A stretch of 64,000 nucleotides of DNA from Metaphire vulgaris (Eukaryota > Annelida > Clitellata > Crassiclitellata > Megascolecidae), in contig CM030833.1 of NCBI GenBank assembly GCA_018105865.1, positions 15,385,881 to 15,449,880 of the forward strand, read 5' to 3'. Below the pieces are notes generated by a model, which saw only the letters and a list, made by a program, of their open reading frames with translations, was not told the DNA's origin and made no database searches. This document shows, piece by piece, positions 17,251-29,439 of this stretch. Position 1 is the first letter of the stretch. The number at the start of each line of letters is the position of its first letter. Made by a program: the position numbers and the translations under genes.

Positions 17251-18635
17251 GAGCTCTGGAATGGATCTGATCTAATGCGGCATAGATTGGAGTAGCATCG
17301 AATGATACATTTGATGATTTGATTATTGGAATTGGTGCTATAGAAGTTTGTAATTTAACTAATTCGTCAAAACCTGAAACGATGACTGATTACGACTCAC
17401 GCATAAGAATTACCGGCAAGAAATTTCACAACTGACATTTCGCGTCTCAAACTCTTAACAGCTGCATGTAACTGCAGACAACGCTAACCTTCGATAAGCT
17501 ATGAGAAAAGGAGTAGAGGTCCACCAACAAGTACAATCATCAATCAATCAAATAACAAAAGCAGAGCGAGGCCTTCAGGTGAAACATAATGCAGTCTTAT
17601 GCGATAATTATTTGTACTTAAGGGACCATGTATAGAAACTCCGTTAAGACTAATTTAGGTTTGGAAATGCAATCACTGCCCAGAGGCATAACTGAGTCTA
17701 TCACGACTTCAGGTTTAACGGAGGCGATAAATTACAATTTCCTGATTGGCATCATTTGCCTAAGAGCAGAAATTCAGATTTAGCCATGCAGATTTAGAAG
17801 CAACTTGAATCCACTCAAGTGGATTGAATCTGAGAAAATATTTGAGAAAGTGAAGATTAGGCCTAATTCATGAAATCGGACAGTGGTGAATGTCTGAAAA
17901 CAAATAAACCGCCGAAATAGAACACAAACTATAGATTTTAAACGAACAGAATGACTCGAAGCTAATGCAACTGAAAGAATGTAGAAGCAGTCGTATAGCT
18001 GTAGAGTATTCGGCGCCCGGGACAAGGTCTCAATTTTTCGTCGCTAACAGTCCAAAAACTGGCGATGACCTCTTTTGCTTATCGGACTTTTGATTGACGA
18101 CATTGGGTGGAGTAAAGAGGTGAAAGTAGTGCAGAAAGCGGGTGATGACCTTTTTTTTTTTTTTGTCATATACTGGCAATATACTGTATTTCAACGACGG
18201 ACGTTTAACTTGTTAAAGCTCCCGTCGTGAATAAAATCAACCATGGCTTCTGGCGCCTCCCCCCCAGGACGGCGCCCGGGACAGCTTGCCCTCCGCCTCT
18301 AGCTACGAGAAATATCTTGAATTAGTAACAAAGCACAAGTTTTAAATATCGAGACAAAGTAATTGGCTTAGGTTACTCACCGTTAGGCTACTGTTGCCGC
18401 TGCAGAAATCTGAACAAAATCTGCTGACTTGATAATGTTACGATAAAATTCTAGCAAGGATAGTTACACTAGAGTTACCGGATGAATTATTTGTTAACTG
18501 TTTTAAAATGAATACTTACTATATATCCTCTTAAGTTCAAGTTCTTGCATCAACTATCCTGCATTGATCTTCCTTTAAGTTGTCTTCCTTTGCAGCAGAA
18601 GAGGAATTAATTATAGAATACAAGAGAGCATCAGG

Positions 18636-18808
18636 CAGTGTTTATTCTAGGCCTTCTTAGGGGAATTTCCCAAATTTTGAAAATTCCCCAAATTTTTTTT
18701 AGATGTTGGCTGGGAATGGAAATTCCCCCAACGTGTGGAAACTCAAACCTTGTCCCCCCAAACATTTCAAAATCCCCCCCAATGTCAAGGGGGCTAGAAT
18801 AAACACTG
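18636..18808. mobile_element. hAT-like MITE, CAGTGTTTATTCTAG family
   Basis: Ends CAGTGTTTATTCTAGGCC and GGCTAGAATAAACACTG; flanks GCATCAGG and TCATCAGG. The interior is rich in AATTTCCCC-type motifs. One of six copies here. Confidence 0.85.
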
Positions 18809-19334
18809 TCATCAGGTATAGGCCTACTTAAACTAGGGCCGAAGAAATTTAAGATTAATTAATCGATTAATGGTCAGTTTATTTTAACGATTAAATTATT
18901 TTTATTATCGATTAATCGATTTTTCGCCCATCGCTAACAAATGCACCGGAAGTCTGGGAGCAATACTGAATGACGGCAAACAACGCGATATGGCGGCGGC
19001 GTAGATTATTCGAGTTATTAAATACAAACCTTCCTCGATTGCAGGAACATATTGGATTTACATTGTTGGCGACGAAAATGTCGAAAATGCTGATAACATT
19101 TATTGCATTCATTGCGATAAAGTTCGGACAAATCGTTTGCGTATCATGGATCTAACAAATCGCTTATTTTGGCTTCCCTCAGACATGTACGTGGGTCCGG
19201 TTTTTAAAACTCAGCCCAACTCATCACTATTCAAACCCAACCCAACCCACGAAAAAAACTATGGGATACTTGACCCAACCCAGCCCAACCAATGCATAAC
19301 AATTTCTTAAACAGTAATTGGTCGTCAGCAGTTA

Positions 19335-19700
19335 GTGAAAAAGAGGCAGGCCAAGAAAAAAGTGTAAAGATAACATAAAAGAATGGACAGGAGTCACTAT
19401 AGAGCTGGCGACAAGAACAGCAGAAGACCGTAACACTTGGAGGAAGGCAGTGGCGGCTCCAGGATTTAGCAAGTGGGGAGCCGTTGGGGTGGCAACTTCT
19501 AATCATGGGGCCAACCATTTGTTGTTAGGTATGTAGTATTATGTACAGGATCCCAACAGAGGGACCACTGGGGGACAGACACTCAATAGGGGAGGGCATG
19601 GCCCTCTGACCCCCCTGTAGAGCCGCCACTGGAGGAAGGCAGCCCACAATGCAGCCAATCTTCGGAGCGAAGACGGTTAAAGACAAGACAAGACAAGTTA
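19335..19700 (+). mobile_element. LINE family C C-terminal fragment, interrupted by a MITE
   Basis: Before the MITE the frame reads GRPRKKCKDNIKEWTG, VTIELATRTAEDRNTWRK. After the MITE and its target duplication it resumes RKAAHNAANLRSEDG and a stop. These are standard C-terminal motifs of LINE polyproteins (DNIKEWTG, AEDR..WR, AANLRSEDG). A short AGAC/CAAGA repeat follows as tail. The open frame on both sides suggests the MITE landed in a young copy. Confidence 0.75.
19448..19631. mobile_element. hAT-like MITE inside a LINE fragment, duplication GAGGAAGG
   Basis: Ends CAGTGGCGGCTCCAGG and GAGCCGCCACTG; GAGGAAGG on both sides. It interrupts the reading frame of LINE family C. A close relative of 35368-35549. 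Confidence 0.87.
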
Positions 19701-20936
19701 GCGAAGAAGTGAGGCACGACTTCTCCAGACCCCAGTGAATTAGTTCAATTGCCTCAGCTTCGCTTGCTGACGGTCTGATGCGAGCTCCAGGAGTTGTACG
19801 CCTGACAGACGAAAAAAGTCTCGTTCAGACTGAGCTGAGCTGGGAGAAATACACATACAAACATTATCCCCAAAGAAAATTTGACTTATTTTCTTACCCA
19901 AACAACCCAACCCACCATAAAATGAAAATTTCTGACCCAACCAAACCCAAGGGTGAACCCAGCTCATGTCCATGTCTGGGCCTCTACCACGTTCAAAACA
20001 GACACCCGCTTTACAGAATCAAAAACTTCAGCTCATAGTCAATTAGCTAAGCTTAATCGTCATATATTTTTCTGATTCAAGCGAAATTAACTTTTAATAG
20101 ATCGTTAATTTTACAAAGTTTGCTATTAAAATTAAATCAATTGTTGCTACTCATAATTTAAACTCACTCACTCACTCACTTTATGACCGGCGGTTGCTTC
20201 GACTTGAATTCTCTTAAGTTATTGTTACAAAGTCGCTGCCAAAACAGCGTAGTTCTCCTTTGAACGAGTCAGCTGCCAACTGATCTATGTGGAATACGTT
20301 TCAGTTCTTTGTAGTTTGCTGCAAATTCTTTGACGACAGTTTTCAACAGTTGACAATAATATTGTAACTAGAACCCTTAGGAGTGCAATTTCGGTTTCCC
20401 TTTCCGTAACCCCGTCTTTAGGCCTATATTTTTTTTAGAATTGCAAGCAAGTGGTAGAGCCCTAAATTTGGAAATTTACAGAATCAAAGACAGCCGATTA
20501 ACGAGAGTCTCGCAGATCGAACATTGTTCGGAGGCTCATTTGGCCTTGTTGCCATCTGCACGAAGGCGGTAATCGTTAAACAAGTCGCTTAGCCTATACG
20601 TAATTCAGTAGTTTGATCCAGAGATGTCAAATTTAGGCCTACATTTTACAATAAATGGCATATACCTTTATTTTCTATACTAGTCTATATTAGCTTATCG
20701 CGAATTGTAAGTCGACTATAGGAGCATATCACTAAGAAGTAAAGAACGAGTTTTATATCTGAGAACTCTTGTAAATGCATATTTACAACGTCATATATTT
20801 TTTCTCTCCCTGAAATTGAGACAGACACTGAGTCATTGCGTGCGAATTGTATAGTTTTGTCAATTCATAAAACGCAAATGTAATCGAATTTCAGGCCTAT
20901 CTACAAAAGAGCAGAAGAGACATTCTGAGACACAGG

Positions 20937-21126
20937 CAGAGGCGCAGCGAGGGGCAGGGGGGCATATGCCCAGGGGCGCCGACGTGAGGGGGCGCCAAAA
21001 TCGGGTTTTTGGATAAATAATAAATAAGAAGAAGCAATTGCGACGACCTTTTTTTGCTCGTCAGCAGTTAAGAGCGCCAACAGTACACCTTGCCCCCGGG
21101 CGCCGGATACCCTCGCTACGACTCTG
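20937..21126. mobile_element. hAT-like MITE, CAGAGGCGCAGCGAGG ends
   Basis: Ends CAGAGGCGCAGCGAGGGG and CCCTCGCTACGACTCTG; interior like that of 16967-17250 in reverse order. No clear target duplication. Confidence 0.65.
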
Positions 21127-21154
21127 GGTCATACAGTACTATTTGTGGACACAA

Positions 21155-21376
21155 ACTGTCTAGCGGCCCAGTAACGCAATAATACAGGGGGCGGGCAATC
21201 TTGATTCACTATGGGCCGCTGTGGTTAGCCGCAAATAAACCAAAAGCCGTAGTGCAATGTTAATGTCCGTCCATTACAACAATTACTAAATTATTACTTG
21301 TGCTCAGCGGCAGGCCGCATAAAAGTTGTCCGAGGGCCGCATGCGGCCCGCGGGCTGCAGTTTGCCCACTCCTGCA
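21155..21376. mobile_element. hAT (Charlie-like) fragment
   Basis: CATGCGGCCCGCGGGCTGC then AGTTTGCCCACTCCTG is the well-known end of Charlie-type hAT elements, which reads CAGGAGTGGGCAAACTGC on the other strand. The left end is not clear. A second fragment ends near 47995. Confidence 0.5.
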
Positions 21377-21889
21377 ACAATAGCTACAAGGCTTATTCGT
21401 ATATTTGCAGTACCTTTCTGGTCACATTATGTCCACGGTAATTAAATTATTTAAATGTGCGGACTAGTCGGAAAGCAACCGTAAACCATTTCGCAGTTTT
21501 TTTGCTATAAGTTGATTTCAAGGCTTCTTTATTTTATGGATAATTTTAAACACTTTAAAATTTCAACTCACTATATATGCCGCACGAATTAAACAGTATG
21601 TTCAAAATTTTAATGAAACTGGATTATACCACGTGTAAAAAACCAAACTGAAATCCGTTTTAGACTCTAAAATATGACGCCAGACGAACAGAATGAAGGG
21701 CCAGAAGGAGTTTTCTTTACCATGTCAAAATCGACAAACGTTCGCCTTAAAAATTGAAAAATCGCCGTCAACGGAACACGGCGCAATGAACTGAACCTCA
21801 ATTGGAGAGAGAGAGAGAGAGAAGTCCTCTTGAGGAGATCGATATCTCGTCATTTATTATGCGCATATCCAGCAGATCTGACCCACTTT

Positions 21890-22120
21890 CCACTGGCGGC
21901 CAACATGGAACGCCAAGCTCAGAGTAGCCCTGCGCGCGCCTCAGCGGCGACGGCGGCGACGGCGGCGGCGGCGGCGGCGGCGACGGCGGCGACGGCGGCG
22001 GCGGCGGCGGCGGCATGGGGCGCTTTGTTTGGCGGTGTCCTCCCGGTGGCTGAAATGGAAGCTGTCAGGGGAGAGGGGAACAGCGTTGGTCGGCTGACTG
22101 ACTGGTCGAACGGAGAGAGA

Positions 22121-22158
<38 letters not shown>

Positions 22159-22985
22159 TGCCGAATCGTTTTGAATCGAGCGGTCCTACATCATTACTCG
22201 GAAATGTTGCGCCATTAGACAAGAAACGCGACGCGGCAGCGAGAATGGCAGCCGTTTCCAGTTGGAAATAAACGTTCTTCCACCCGTCTGGCCGAATGTG
22301 CTTCTCCTGCGACGACCACTGACAGGATGGAGACAAGGAAGCGACGGCGGCGGTGGCGGCGGCGGCGGCGAGGAGGAGACAAGCAGACGGACGGGCAGCA
22401 GCAGCAGCAGCAGCGACGATGACTAGTCGAGCGCACGAATGAATCAAGTATGCCGCCGACCGGAATGCGACGACCGCAAACGCCAGTTCTTCGCAATTAT
22501 TTGAATTTTCGTTCTTGTTTTCTCGGAGTCTCTGAATTTCTACCTATGCATCCGTCCATTCGCACTGTCCTGTAACCTGAGGAATATACACTGTATACCA
22601 AACATCGCAACGTCCGCAACTAGCCAATATATATATATACACTGTCGCCGTCGAATCAATATTTCTGTAAACGTTATTTTGCGCACATTCTGTGAATATA
22701 TTATTATTCTCTTTGGTAAAAATCGACGAATCGGATTTTTAGCTGAAGAAAAAAAACTTGTAATAATACCTGGTAATAATGTGAACATATCGCTGGGGAG
22801 TTTTGGACAATTGCAGAAGAGACATTCCATTTAAACTGATAGTCTGTTGGAGAAAGCCAACAACAGTTGAGTCTGGCTGGTTGACAACGGAAGCAATAGG
22901 CCTACAGCAGAATAATACGATTACACCGAAGGAAATCACGCTCATTCAACCGAGGAGATGGACGAAAGGACTCACCTGAGAGCAG
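21890..22985 (+). promoter_or_regulatory. CpG-rich and promoter-like stretch, candidate 5' end of the ERG gene
   Basis: GCG/GAC trinucleotide runs (21940-22015) and a CpG-rich block to about 22440 are followed by CCAAT (22624-22628) running into a TA-repeat that could serve as a TATA element (to 22639). Further on, GAGGAGATGG puts an ATG at 22958 in good context, followed after 28 nt by a strong donor (CAG before gtgaga, 22986). That would be a short first coding exon, MDERTHLRA, ending in phase 1. It does not join directly to 30964 in the needed phase, so an intermediate exon or another start would be required. Confidence 0.28.
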
Positions 22986-23576
22986 GTGAGAGTGACTCAA
23001 CAAGAGGACGCGGAACTCCAGCAATACTCATCCGTAAGGTAAAGGCATCACTTTCTAACACAATGCAGTTGCACTGTTTCAGAGATGGGGTTTCATCCAT
23101 GTGTGCTATACGGTATCATCTGAACTGACCTGAAACTTTGCTTCAACTCTCTTTAAAATGATTAAAGAAAACATTTTTTCACAAACCAAATACAATGTAT
23201 TCGATTAGTTTTCTAAAAGAATAAAAGGACAAGTATTCCAAGGATCATTGTTTTTTGACAATACCATAAAAGATTCGCTAAATGGCAAATGATATTATTC
23301 AGAGCAAGGCCTATCCATGTGATGAGGGCGAACAAGGTCATGAGAAGGAGAATATTATAGGCCATACACACGGATACTGTCATATACGGGCATCTGTCAT
23401 GCATAGTGACATACAGTATAGAAGAATATGATAACCCAATCTGCCGAGTCAAAGGTGAAGTATTTAAATACAGATATAAGAAAGTTCAACTCAATTCTTG
23501 CACTAACATCAATCGACAGTAGCAACAAAAAAATAGCACTAAAATGGCAACATTACGAGTATAATATAGTTAATAC

Positions 23577-23607
<31 letters not shown>

Positions 23608-23986
23608 ACTGATAATTTATGTGTTACAGTTTCTAAAGACAGGAGTGTCATAGTGCTTTTAAAAGAAAACTTGCTGTAAATTCTAAAATTACAGGCTGCA
23701 AAGTTGAAATAAAAATTCACTTTCTAAGTTATGCAATCGTTGGTCAGGTCAAGTCTTGGATTTTCTTTAGCGATGATAAAGACAGATAGTTTCACAGGTG
23801 ACTGCAGTGACTATACCTGAAAATGTCGATGACCTGGAGCCAAGAGATGTTTTAGAACGAGGCGCCATCATTATCAGAGAATGGCAATGGGTCACTCACA
23901 ATGGCCCACGTGACCCATTGAACGTTTGACTCATCATGACTCACGCATGTGACCTATATATCCCATGGATCATTGGCAATTGAATC

Positions 23987-24169
23987 CAGTGTTTAATCTA
24001 GACTCCTGCATTCCAGGGGGGAACTGACAAAGCCGGGGGAACTGACAAAGCCGGAGGAATTCTGCTAGGGGCTGCTGTTAGTTGATGTAGTATGCCAAAA
24101 TTTCCGGGGAATTTGAAATTTCTGGAATAAGGACAATTTCCCCCCGGAAACGGCCTAGATTAAACCCTG
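23987..24169. mobile_element. hAT-like MITE, duplication ATTGAATC
   Basis: Ends CAGTGTTTAATCTAGACTCC and CGGCCTAGATTAAACCCTG; ATTGAATC flanks both sides exactly. Same family as 42729-42893 and 57493-57679. Confidence 0.9.
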
Positions 24170-24446
24170 ATTGAATCTCACCGATATCTTTTCAAGCGCC
24201 TAAGCCACGTCAAAGCCAATGTTGAGTATCGATCGAACATAAAAGCACATAAACACCGTACAATAAAATACCACAAAAAAACCAATCAAAATTAAAATTT
24301 AATCAGCACGACAAGTAATCTGTGGCGGACAGATGGAATGAACCGGACGATTAGATAGAAATGGCTACGAGCGCGAATGATTTCAAAATAAACCTCAGTA
24401 CTATAGGATACTAGGATATAGGATACCCATTTGGATGGGTACAACA

Positions 24447-24493
24447 GTGGTTCTCACTCAGAGCAGACCCTACTGAACCACTTTAAACCTTGC

Positions 24494-24563
<70 letters not shown>

Positions 24564-24580
24564 TATTATTATTATTATTA
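24447..24580 (+). mobile_element. LINE/SINE-A related 3' tail copy, GTGGTTC/GAACCAC variant
   Basis: GTGGTTCTCACTCAG and CTGAACCACTTTAAACC flank the hairpin loop, followed by a TAA run. The outer stem pairs GTGGTTC (24447-24453) with GAACCAC (24475-24481). It appears to be a subfamily of the same tail. It is nested in a larger hAT-like element (23875-24806). Confidence 0.65.
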
Positions 24581-25180
24581 TCAAGAGTATCGTCATTACC
24601 ACAGAGTAGCCCACACTGTAGATGCAGAAATTGCGCTGCAGATAATTATTTATCAATGAACTCTAACCTGACATTTCATGCTCTGCACGACGCACCCGCA
24701 ATCTTAAATATTTACTGGGTCATGACTCAAGACCCATGACCCACGTGACCAATCGAGTATTGGTGATCCATTCGACCCATGATCCACTGACCCATTGCCA
24801 TCTCTGATAATTACTTTCAGGGGTTTTAGAACACAGAAACAATTGCAACTCTAAAGACGCCGTGATAAATATAGAAATACTGAAGTTAATATAGAGCAAG
24901 TCGATTCACGGATTTAAGGACGCCAGGGGAGGTTTTCGTAGTTGCGACGGGGTCGCCGATTTTCGTGTCAGAGCTTCCAGAATCTTGAAAATAGCTGACA
25001 AATCAGAAGCTGTTCCTCAGTTTTGTGGGAAAACTCATAATACTATTCTACAGAAGAGAATCCTCGAAATTGGCGAAAAGTGCCCGAAGTGCGCCAGTGA
25101 ATAGAGGTGTTCGAGGAAGGACGCCTTCTAAGCCATGCAACCACGCTTCGAGGTCTTTTCAGGGGGTTGTCTATACCGCT

Positions 25181-25534
25181 TCAGTTCGATCGCCTGCAGT
25201 TCACAGATATCGACAGATCGGAACAGCGTGGATTCTGTTGAACACTGAGTAATTCCAGACATGTTTTCTTCCTTTGATCAATGAGCCGATATCGATTTCC
25301 TAAATAGATGGTCGTTGCATCATCTGAATCATAAGGAAACGACGACGGCGTATACGTCTTCTTGGGATTCTTCTGTCCGTAGGACTCGTAAATTGTCAGG
25401 ACAGCAGACATTCTCCAGAGACCAGGGGCGACGGCGGGTTGAAACGATCGATTTCCAAAGAATTCATCAACGAAGTGTGTTTGCAGTGGAAACTGGCTAC
25501 AAATGTATTGAGTGGATGGGGCCTTGTCAGCCAA
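25181..25534 (-). CDS. Unrecognised coding-like stretch, possible exon
   Basis: The minus strand is open for about 117 codons after CTACTCCTCCAG, a good acceptor just before TTGGCT. The residue mix looks like a real protein (QFPLQTHFVDEFFGNRSF, PSSFPYDSDDATTIYLGN, RYRLIDQRKKTC), with many C- or G-ending codons, and it is not low-complexity. I recognise no family. It might be an exon of an unknown minus-strand gene or a transposon remnant. Confidence 0.25.
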   Translation of the reverse strand: MADKAPSTQYICSQFPLQTHFVDEFFGNRSFQPAVAPGLWRMSAVLTIYESYGQKNPKKTYTPSSFPYDSDDATTIYLGNRYRLIDQRKKTCLELLSVQQNPRCSDLSISVNCRRSN

Positions 25535-26064
25535 CTGGAGGAGTAGCTAAACTGGGGAATGCTCTCTCAGAGTGAGGGTTATACGCCCTGCCCTATCGGG
25601 TCTGAGAACCTGGTCCATTGGAATTCTGAAATCTGTGTTCTACCTCTTTCTGTATATCAGAATCGATGAAGATAGAGTCATAAAATCAGAGGATTTTTTC
25701 ACTTGTCTGTTCTCTACAAGAAAACCCGTTCGCAAACACTGTGCACATTATTACTTGATTGTTTAAGAACATTAATAAAGATTTTCGAGACGAAAATATA
25801 GAATATTATAGCAACTCTAAGTGTGTGGAAATAGGAATTTCGGCGCTGTCTGGCAGATGACAGTTACATTTTGCATATAATGTTTCTATAATGTCAATAT
25901 TTTGGAAAAAACGATGTCATGATTGCCTTCAGAGTAGAACTTCAAAGCTTAAGGAAAAGATATAGAACTAATAAGAGCACATTCGTTCGAAAAGCAGATC
26001 CTATATGCAGACCTATATTGATGCCATTTTTAAAGTTTCTACAGATATCTTTAAAAATCAGTTT

Positions 26065-26128
26065 GAGAAAAAGCCAAGTCACTCAGAGGGGAGATGGATA
26101 TCCCCTCTGAGTGACTAGGCTTTTTCTC
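26065..26128. repeat. Near-perfect 28-bp inverted repeat with 8-nt loop
   Basis: GAGAAAAAGCC, one mismatch, then AGTCACTCAGAGGGGA, a GATGGATA loop, and the exact reverse complement of both arms. The structure would be a hairpin of 64 nt. It may be a fold-back element end, a small-RNA precursor or a recent inverted duplication. Confidence 0.85.
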
Positions 26129-26847
26129 TGTTGAAACTTTTAAAAATACCAAGAGAACATTTCCAGTATCAAGGTGGGTGAAATGCCCTCCTTGCCCTGC
26201 CTATGAAAACTGATTAGCCGATCACGTCTGAATTTGCATTTTGTCGACATGTCTGTCTTCCTCTTCCTCCCAAACCCTTCTCCTCGGGTCAAATTAGACG
26301 CGACCGGCGTCGAACAAATGTCCTGACAGATAATCATGAGCGATCAGCTAAAGGCCATCGCAGTTGCAATTTTTTGCGAGCCTGATCTCGAACACCGTCT
26401 AACTAAAAGATAAGGACGACGCAGGTGAGGATTTTGTGGATGCATTATAGCATCTGTTGTCGTCAGAATGTGGCAAGAGACTGTGGCTGATAACAACGTT
26501 CACCTGTATATTTCATCTGTTCCGATGTATCAAATCAATTTATCTCAAATTGAATTGATTTTTCTTAGTAAACAGGTACTGATTTAAACAGTGTCTGATT
26601 TACAGAACTACTTCTTGAAACTAAATTTTGTCTTGGTGAAATATCTATGACGTGGCTGAAAATAATTATGTGAATCACTTTTATTGAATTTGACGATGAA
26701 AGCAGGAGTAAAAATTATTTGTTGAAGTTTTAAGAACGAGCCGAAAACCATGCTCATTGACGCACCTCGGTCTATCTCAGGTCGAAAGTAATTGCTGACT
26801 TTGTTGAAATCAAGGATGGAGAGTCCAAGAAATGCAGCAGATTTCAG

Positions 26848-27004
26848 CAGTGGCGTCGCTAGGGTCGGTGTCACCCAGTGCGGTAAAATCGTTCTCAAAT
26901 GCTGTGACAAGCAAAAAAAGGTAATCCTTGTTGTGGTGTCACCCCCGCTAGGTGGTGTCACCCGGTGCGGTCCTCACCCCCGCACCCTCCTCGCGACTCC
27001 ACTG
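26848..27004. mobile_element. hAT-like MITE, duplication GATTTCAG
   Basis: Ends CAGTGGCGTCGCTAGG and CTCGCGACTCCACTG; GATTTCAG on both sides. GGTGTCACCC motifs inside. Confidence 0.85.
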
Positions 27005-27227
27005 GATTTCAGATCATCAAATGTGTTTCTCGTCTTTTATCCAAATCACGGCAATGGTCAGAACGCCCTGTCGAATCTTGAGACCTTTTGCTTCTGTGCC
27101 GACTGCCCAGATCTGATCGGAGCAGACATTTGCTCACTCATCAGCCGAGAGCTTAATCCTATTAATTTTAGATTTTGAGGACCTATACAGGAATGAATCT
27201 GGCAGACGCTCCTAGCGTCGACATCGG

Positions 27228-27322
27228 CGACCTAAACTGAAACCGGCGCCTGAAATCGACGCCTGATAGTCTGAAACTGGTGCCTTAAACCGGTGCCTGA
27301 AACCGGCGCCTGCATGAAACCG
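27228..27322. repeat. GAAACCGGCGCCT minisatellite
   Basis: About six diverged units of CTGAAACCGGCGCCTGAAA type, each with an internal GGCGCC palindrome. It lies just left of the Charlie-like element. Confidence 0.8.
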
Positions 27323-27466
27323 GACGAAGCAAAACGTCTTTGATAAAATCAGCATCCGCCGATTCCGAAGCCAAAACGCCGTCTCAGATCTTTACTCTTG
27401 CATTCAAAGCAGCTCTTACTGGCATAATTAATTATCTGACCACTGCACTGCAGACAGCAGTTAGAT

Positions 27467-28435
27467 CAGTGGCTCTCGAACTTTTTTAGAACTTCTTCGT
27501 GGCGCGGTCTTATAAAATTTTTTCATGGCTCGCGGACCCTTTTAAAATTTAAATTTCAAATTAACTGAAATTAACCATATAAGCTACTTGTAATATAACA
27601 TTTACTGGCAAACAACAATTGACCCCGGAAATTACTGATCTTATCCATCAAATTTAAATTCAGATTTAATTGGGATGGATGCAACCAGTGTTTTGCCTGA
27701 ACCAGTTCTTCTATGTTTGGCATTGGTTTTCTCTTCCCCATTCGACTTTATTAAAAGAAAAACTAAATTTCAAAAACGAAGCGTGATATCTCGTTGTCTT
27801 TGTTTGGAAGCATTATAAACCTGAAAAATTGATAAAATTTAATTTTGATTATACATTTGTAATCTATAATTTTTAATTTAGCCAATTAACTTCAAGCCTA
27901 TAGTGGGGTTTTAATTTTCAAATGCATTCCCATGTTGGCGATATATTTTGGAGAAATTTTACTTCTTTTGATATGTTTACGACACTAATGCAAAAGTTAA
28001 ACTATATAGAAAGTTTCACGAAGTGAAGTGAAGTGCTTCTTTTTACAAATATTTTGAAATAGTGAAAATCGTCACTCACGTCGAAAAACGTCGGTTTTGT
28101 CCCGTATTTTTTAGCGAAATCCAGCCGAACACTCGCTGATTTTGGACTACACCAGATCGTTGAACTGCGTGGTCAAACGAAAACTAAAGATTTGAGCAAG
28201 AGTATAATCACTATAAAATACATTATACGTATTATACGCGAACATAAGCGTCATCCGGTTAATGAACCATGCTTAACCTTCGTTCGTTGTTAAGCGAGAT
28301 ATCTCGGGGTTGCAGATTTACGAATGGATTGCAAGTCATTGGCGAAATATCTCGGGAAATTAATCCCTCAACGGGTCCCGTGAAACCGCTCCGCGGTCCC
28401 CTATAGGACCGCGGACCCCAGTTTAAGAACCACTG
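27467..28435. mobile_element. hAT (Charlie-like) non-autonomous element
   Basis: Ends CAGTGGCTCTCGAACTT and CAGTTTAAGAACCACTG, the ends of Charlie-type hAT elements. Flanks AGTTAGAT and AGCTGGAT (6 of 8). About 970 bp, AT-rich, with no transposase recognised. Confidence 0.75.
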
Positions 28436-28879
28436 AGCTGGATGATCTCCTTGTGCTATGTTAAGTGTCCGGGAAAAGATAGCATAAACAGTCGTACGTC
28501 TTTAGCATACATGCAAATATTGTTATAGCAGTTGACGAACCGTGTGCGAATAGTGATTGATCACTGTTTGATCCATTATTAGCTGCACATTGGCTCCGTA
28601 TTGTCTACAACGGCAATTTGCGTTCAATGCCGTTGCCATTATCATTTTATAGATTGGTCGTGAATCAATAAGGACGGGTGTTCGGCGTTAGTCAGATTCC
28701 GATTTGAAAATTAGGATCCTAAAATATTGAGCTTATATCCAAAGGAAAATTCATACTGGTTTCCAGCTAAACTGAGAATTACAGTAAAATAAACTCTGCA
28801 TTTTAGTTAGATTTCATGCCAGATCAGTCAAAACATTCGCACTCAACAGATCTGCTAATAATTCTATTCACATCGACAT

Positions 28880-29180
28880 CGCTAAGAGAACATTGGCTGC
28901 TGCAGACTCACGGTTCCGGAACTCTCTTCCCATGTCTGTTATGGGTCTTCCAGTGAACCGAGTGCTGTGAAATCTAGACTGAAAACACACATCTCTTTCT
29001 CGGTTGGCTTTCCTCCAGGATCTGTCTCGCTGTTCCACACACACATTGACTGGTTACTGGAATCAACCTGGTCTCTTGCGCATGCAGGAATTTCAGGCAC
29101 CACAGTCTGATACCTTTGCGCATTAGAAAAGGTGCCGTGAAAGTGCGTAATAGCCTAATTGCTATGATCAGCACTCGAAG
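28880..29180 (+). mobile_element. LINE family B remnant
   Basis: A decayed C-terminal end: a frame reading FRNSLP and then VKSRLKTHIS, matching the better copy at 29440-29795. Interrupted by stops; no functional product. Confidence 0.5.
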
Positions 29181-29439
29181 TTATTGAATGGAAAAACTAG
29201 AAAAAGAACATCTCTGTTGTGCCTAGTTACTGCAAAAACAATTATTTAATGACTAGATAAAGCTAAAAGTAGGCCTAATTCTAATAGTTATCAATTATGA
29301 GAGATAATTTTAGAAAGTTCAGTCATGACAACAAACCAACTTCTCGTTAATTTCTCTATCAACTCTGGCTAATATATAATTAGAACGCCAATGGCCATCA
29401 CAATTGCTGTGGGAAACAACTTGCTGCCTAGAAGAACTG

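Larger units (their letters stand above)
19182..19978. mobile_element. Composite GGGTTG-type MITE fragments around a LINE
   Basis: CAGACATGTACGTGGGTCC at the left and CATGTCCATGTCTG at the right look like the two ends of one GGGTTG-type MITE, with CCCAACCC motifs inside both. LINE C and its own MITE fill the middle. No convincing outer target duplication, so two separate copies are also possible. Confidence 0.4.
23875..24806. mobile_element. hAT-like element with two nested insertions
   Basis: Ends CAGAGAATGGCAATGGGTC and GACCCATTGCCATCTCTG. The interior is full of GACCCATG-type motifs. It has been entered by a CAGTGTTTAATCTAG MITE (23987-24169) and by a LINE/SINE-A tail (24447-24580). A relic of the same family lies near 37045-37115. 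Confidence 0.65.
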
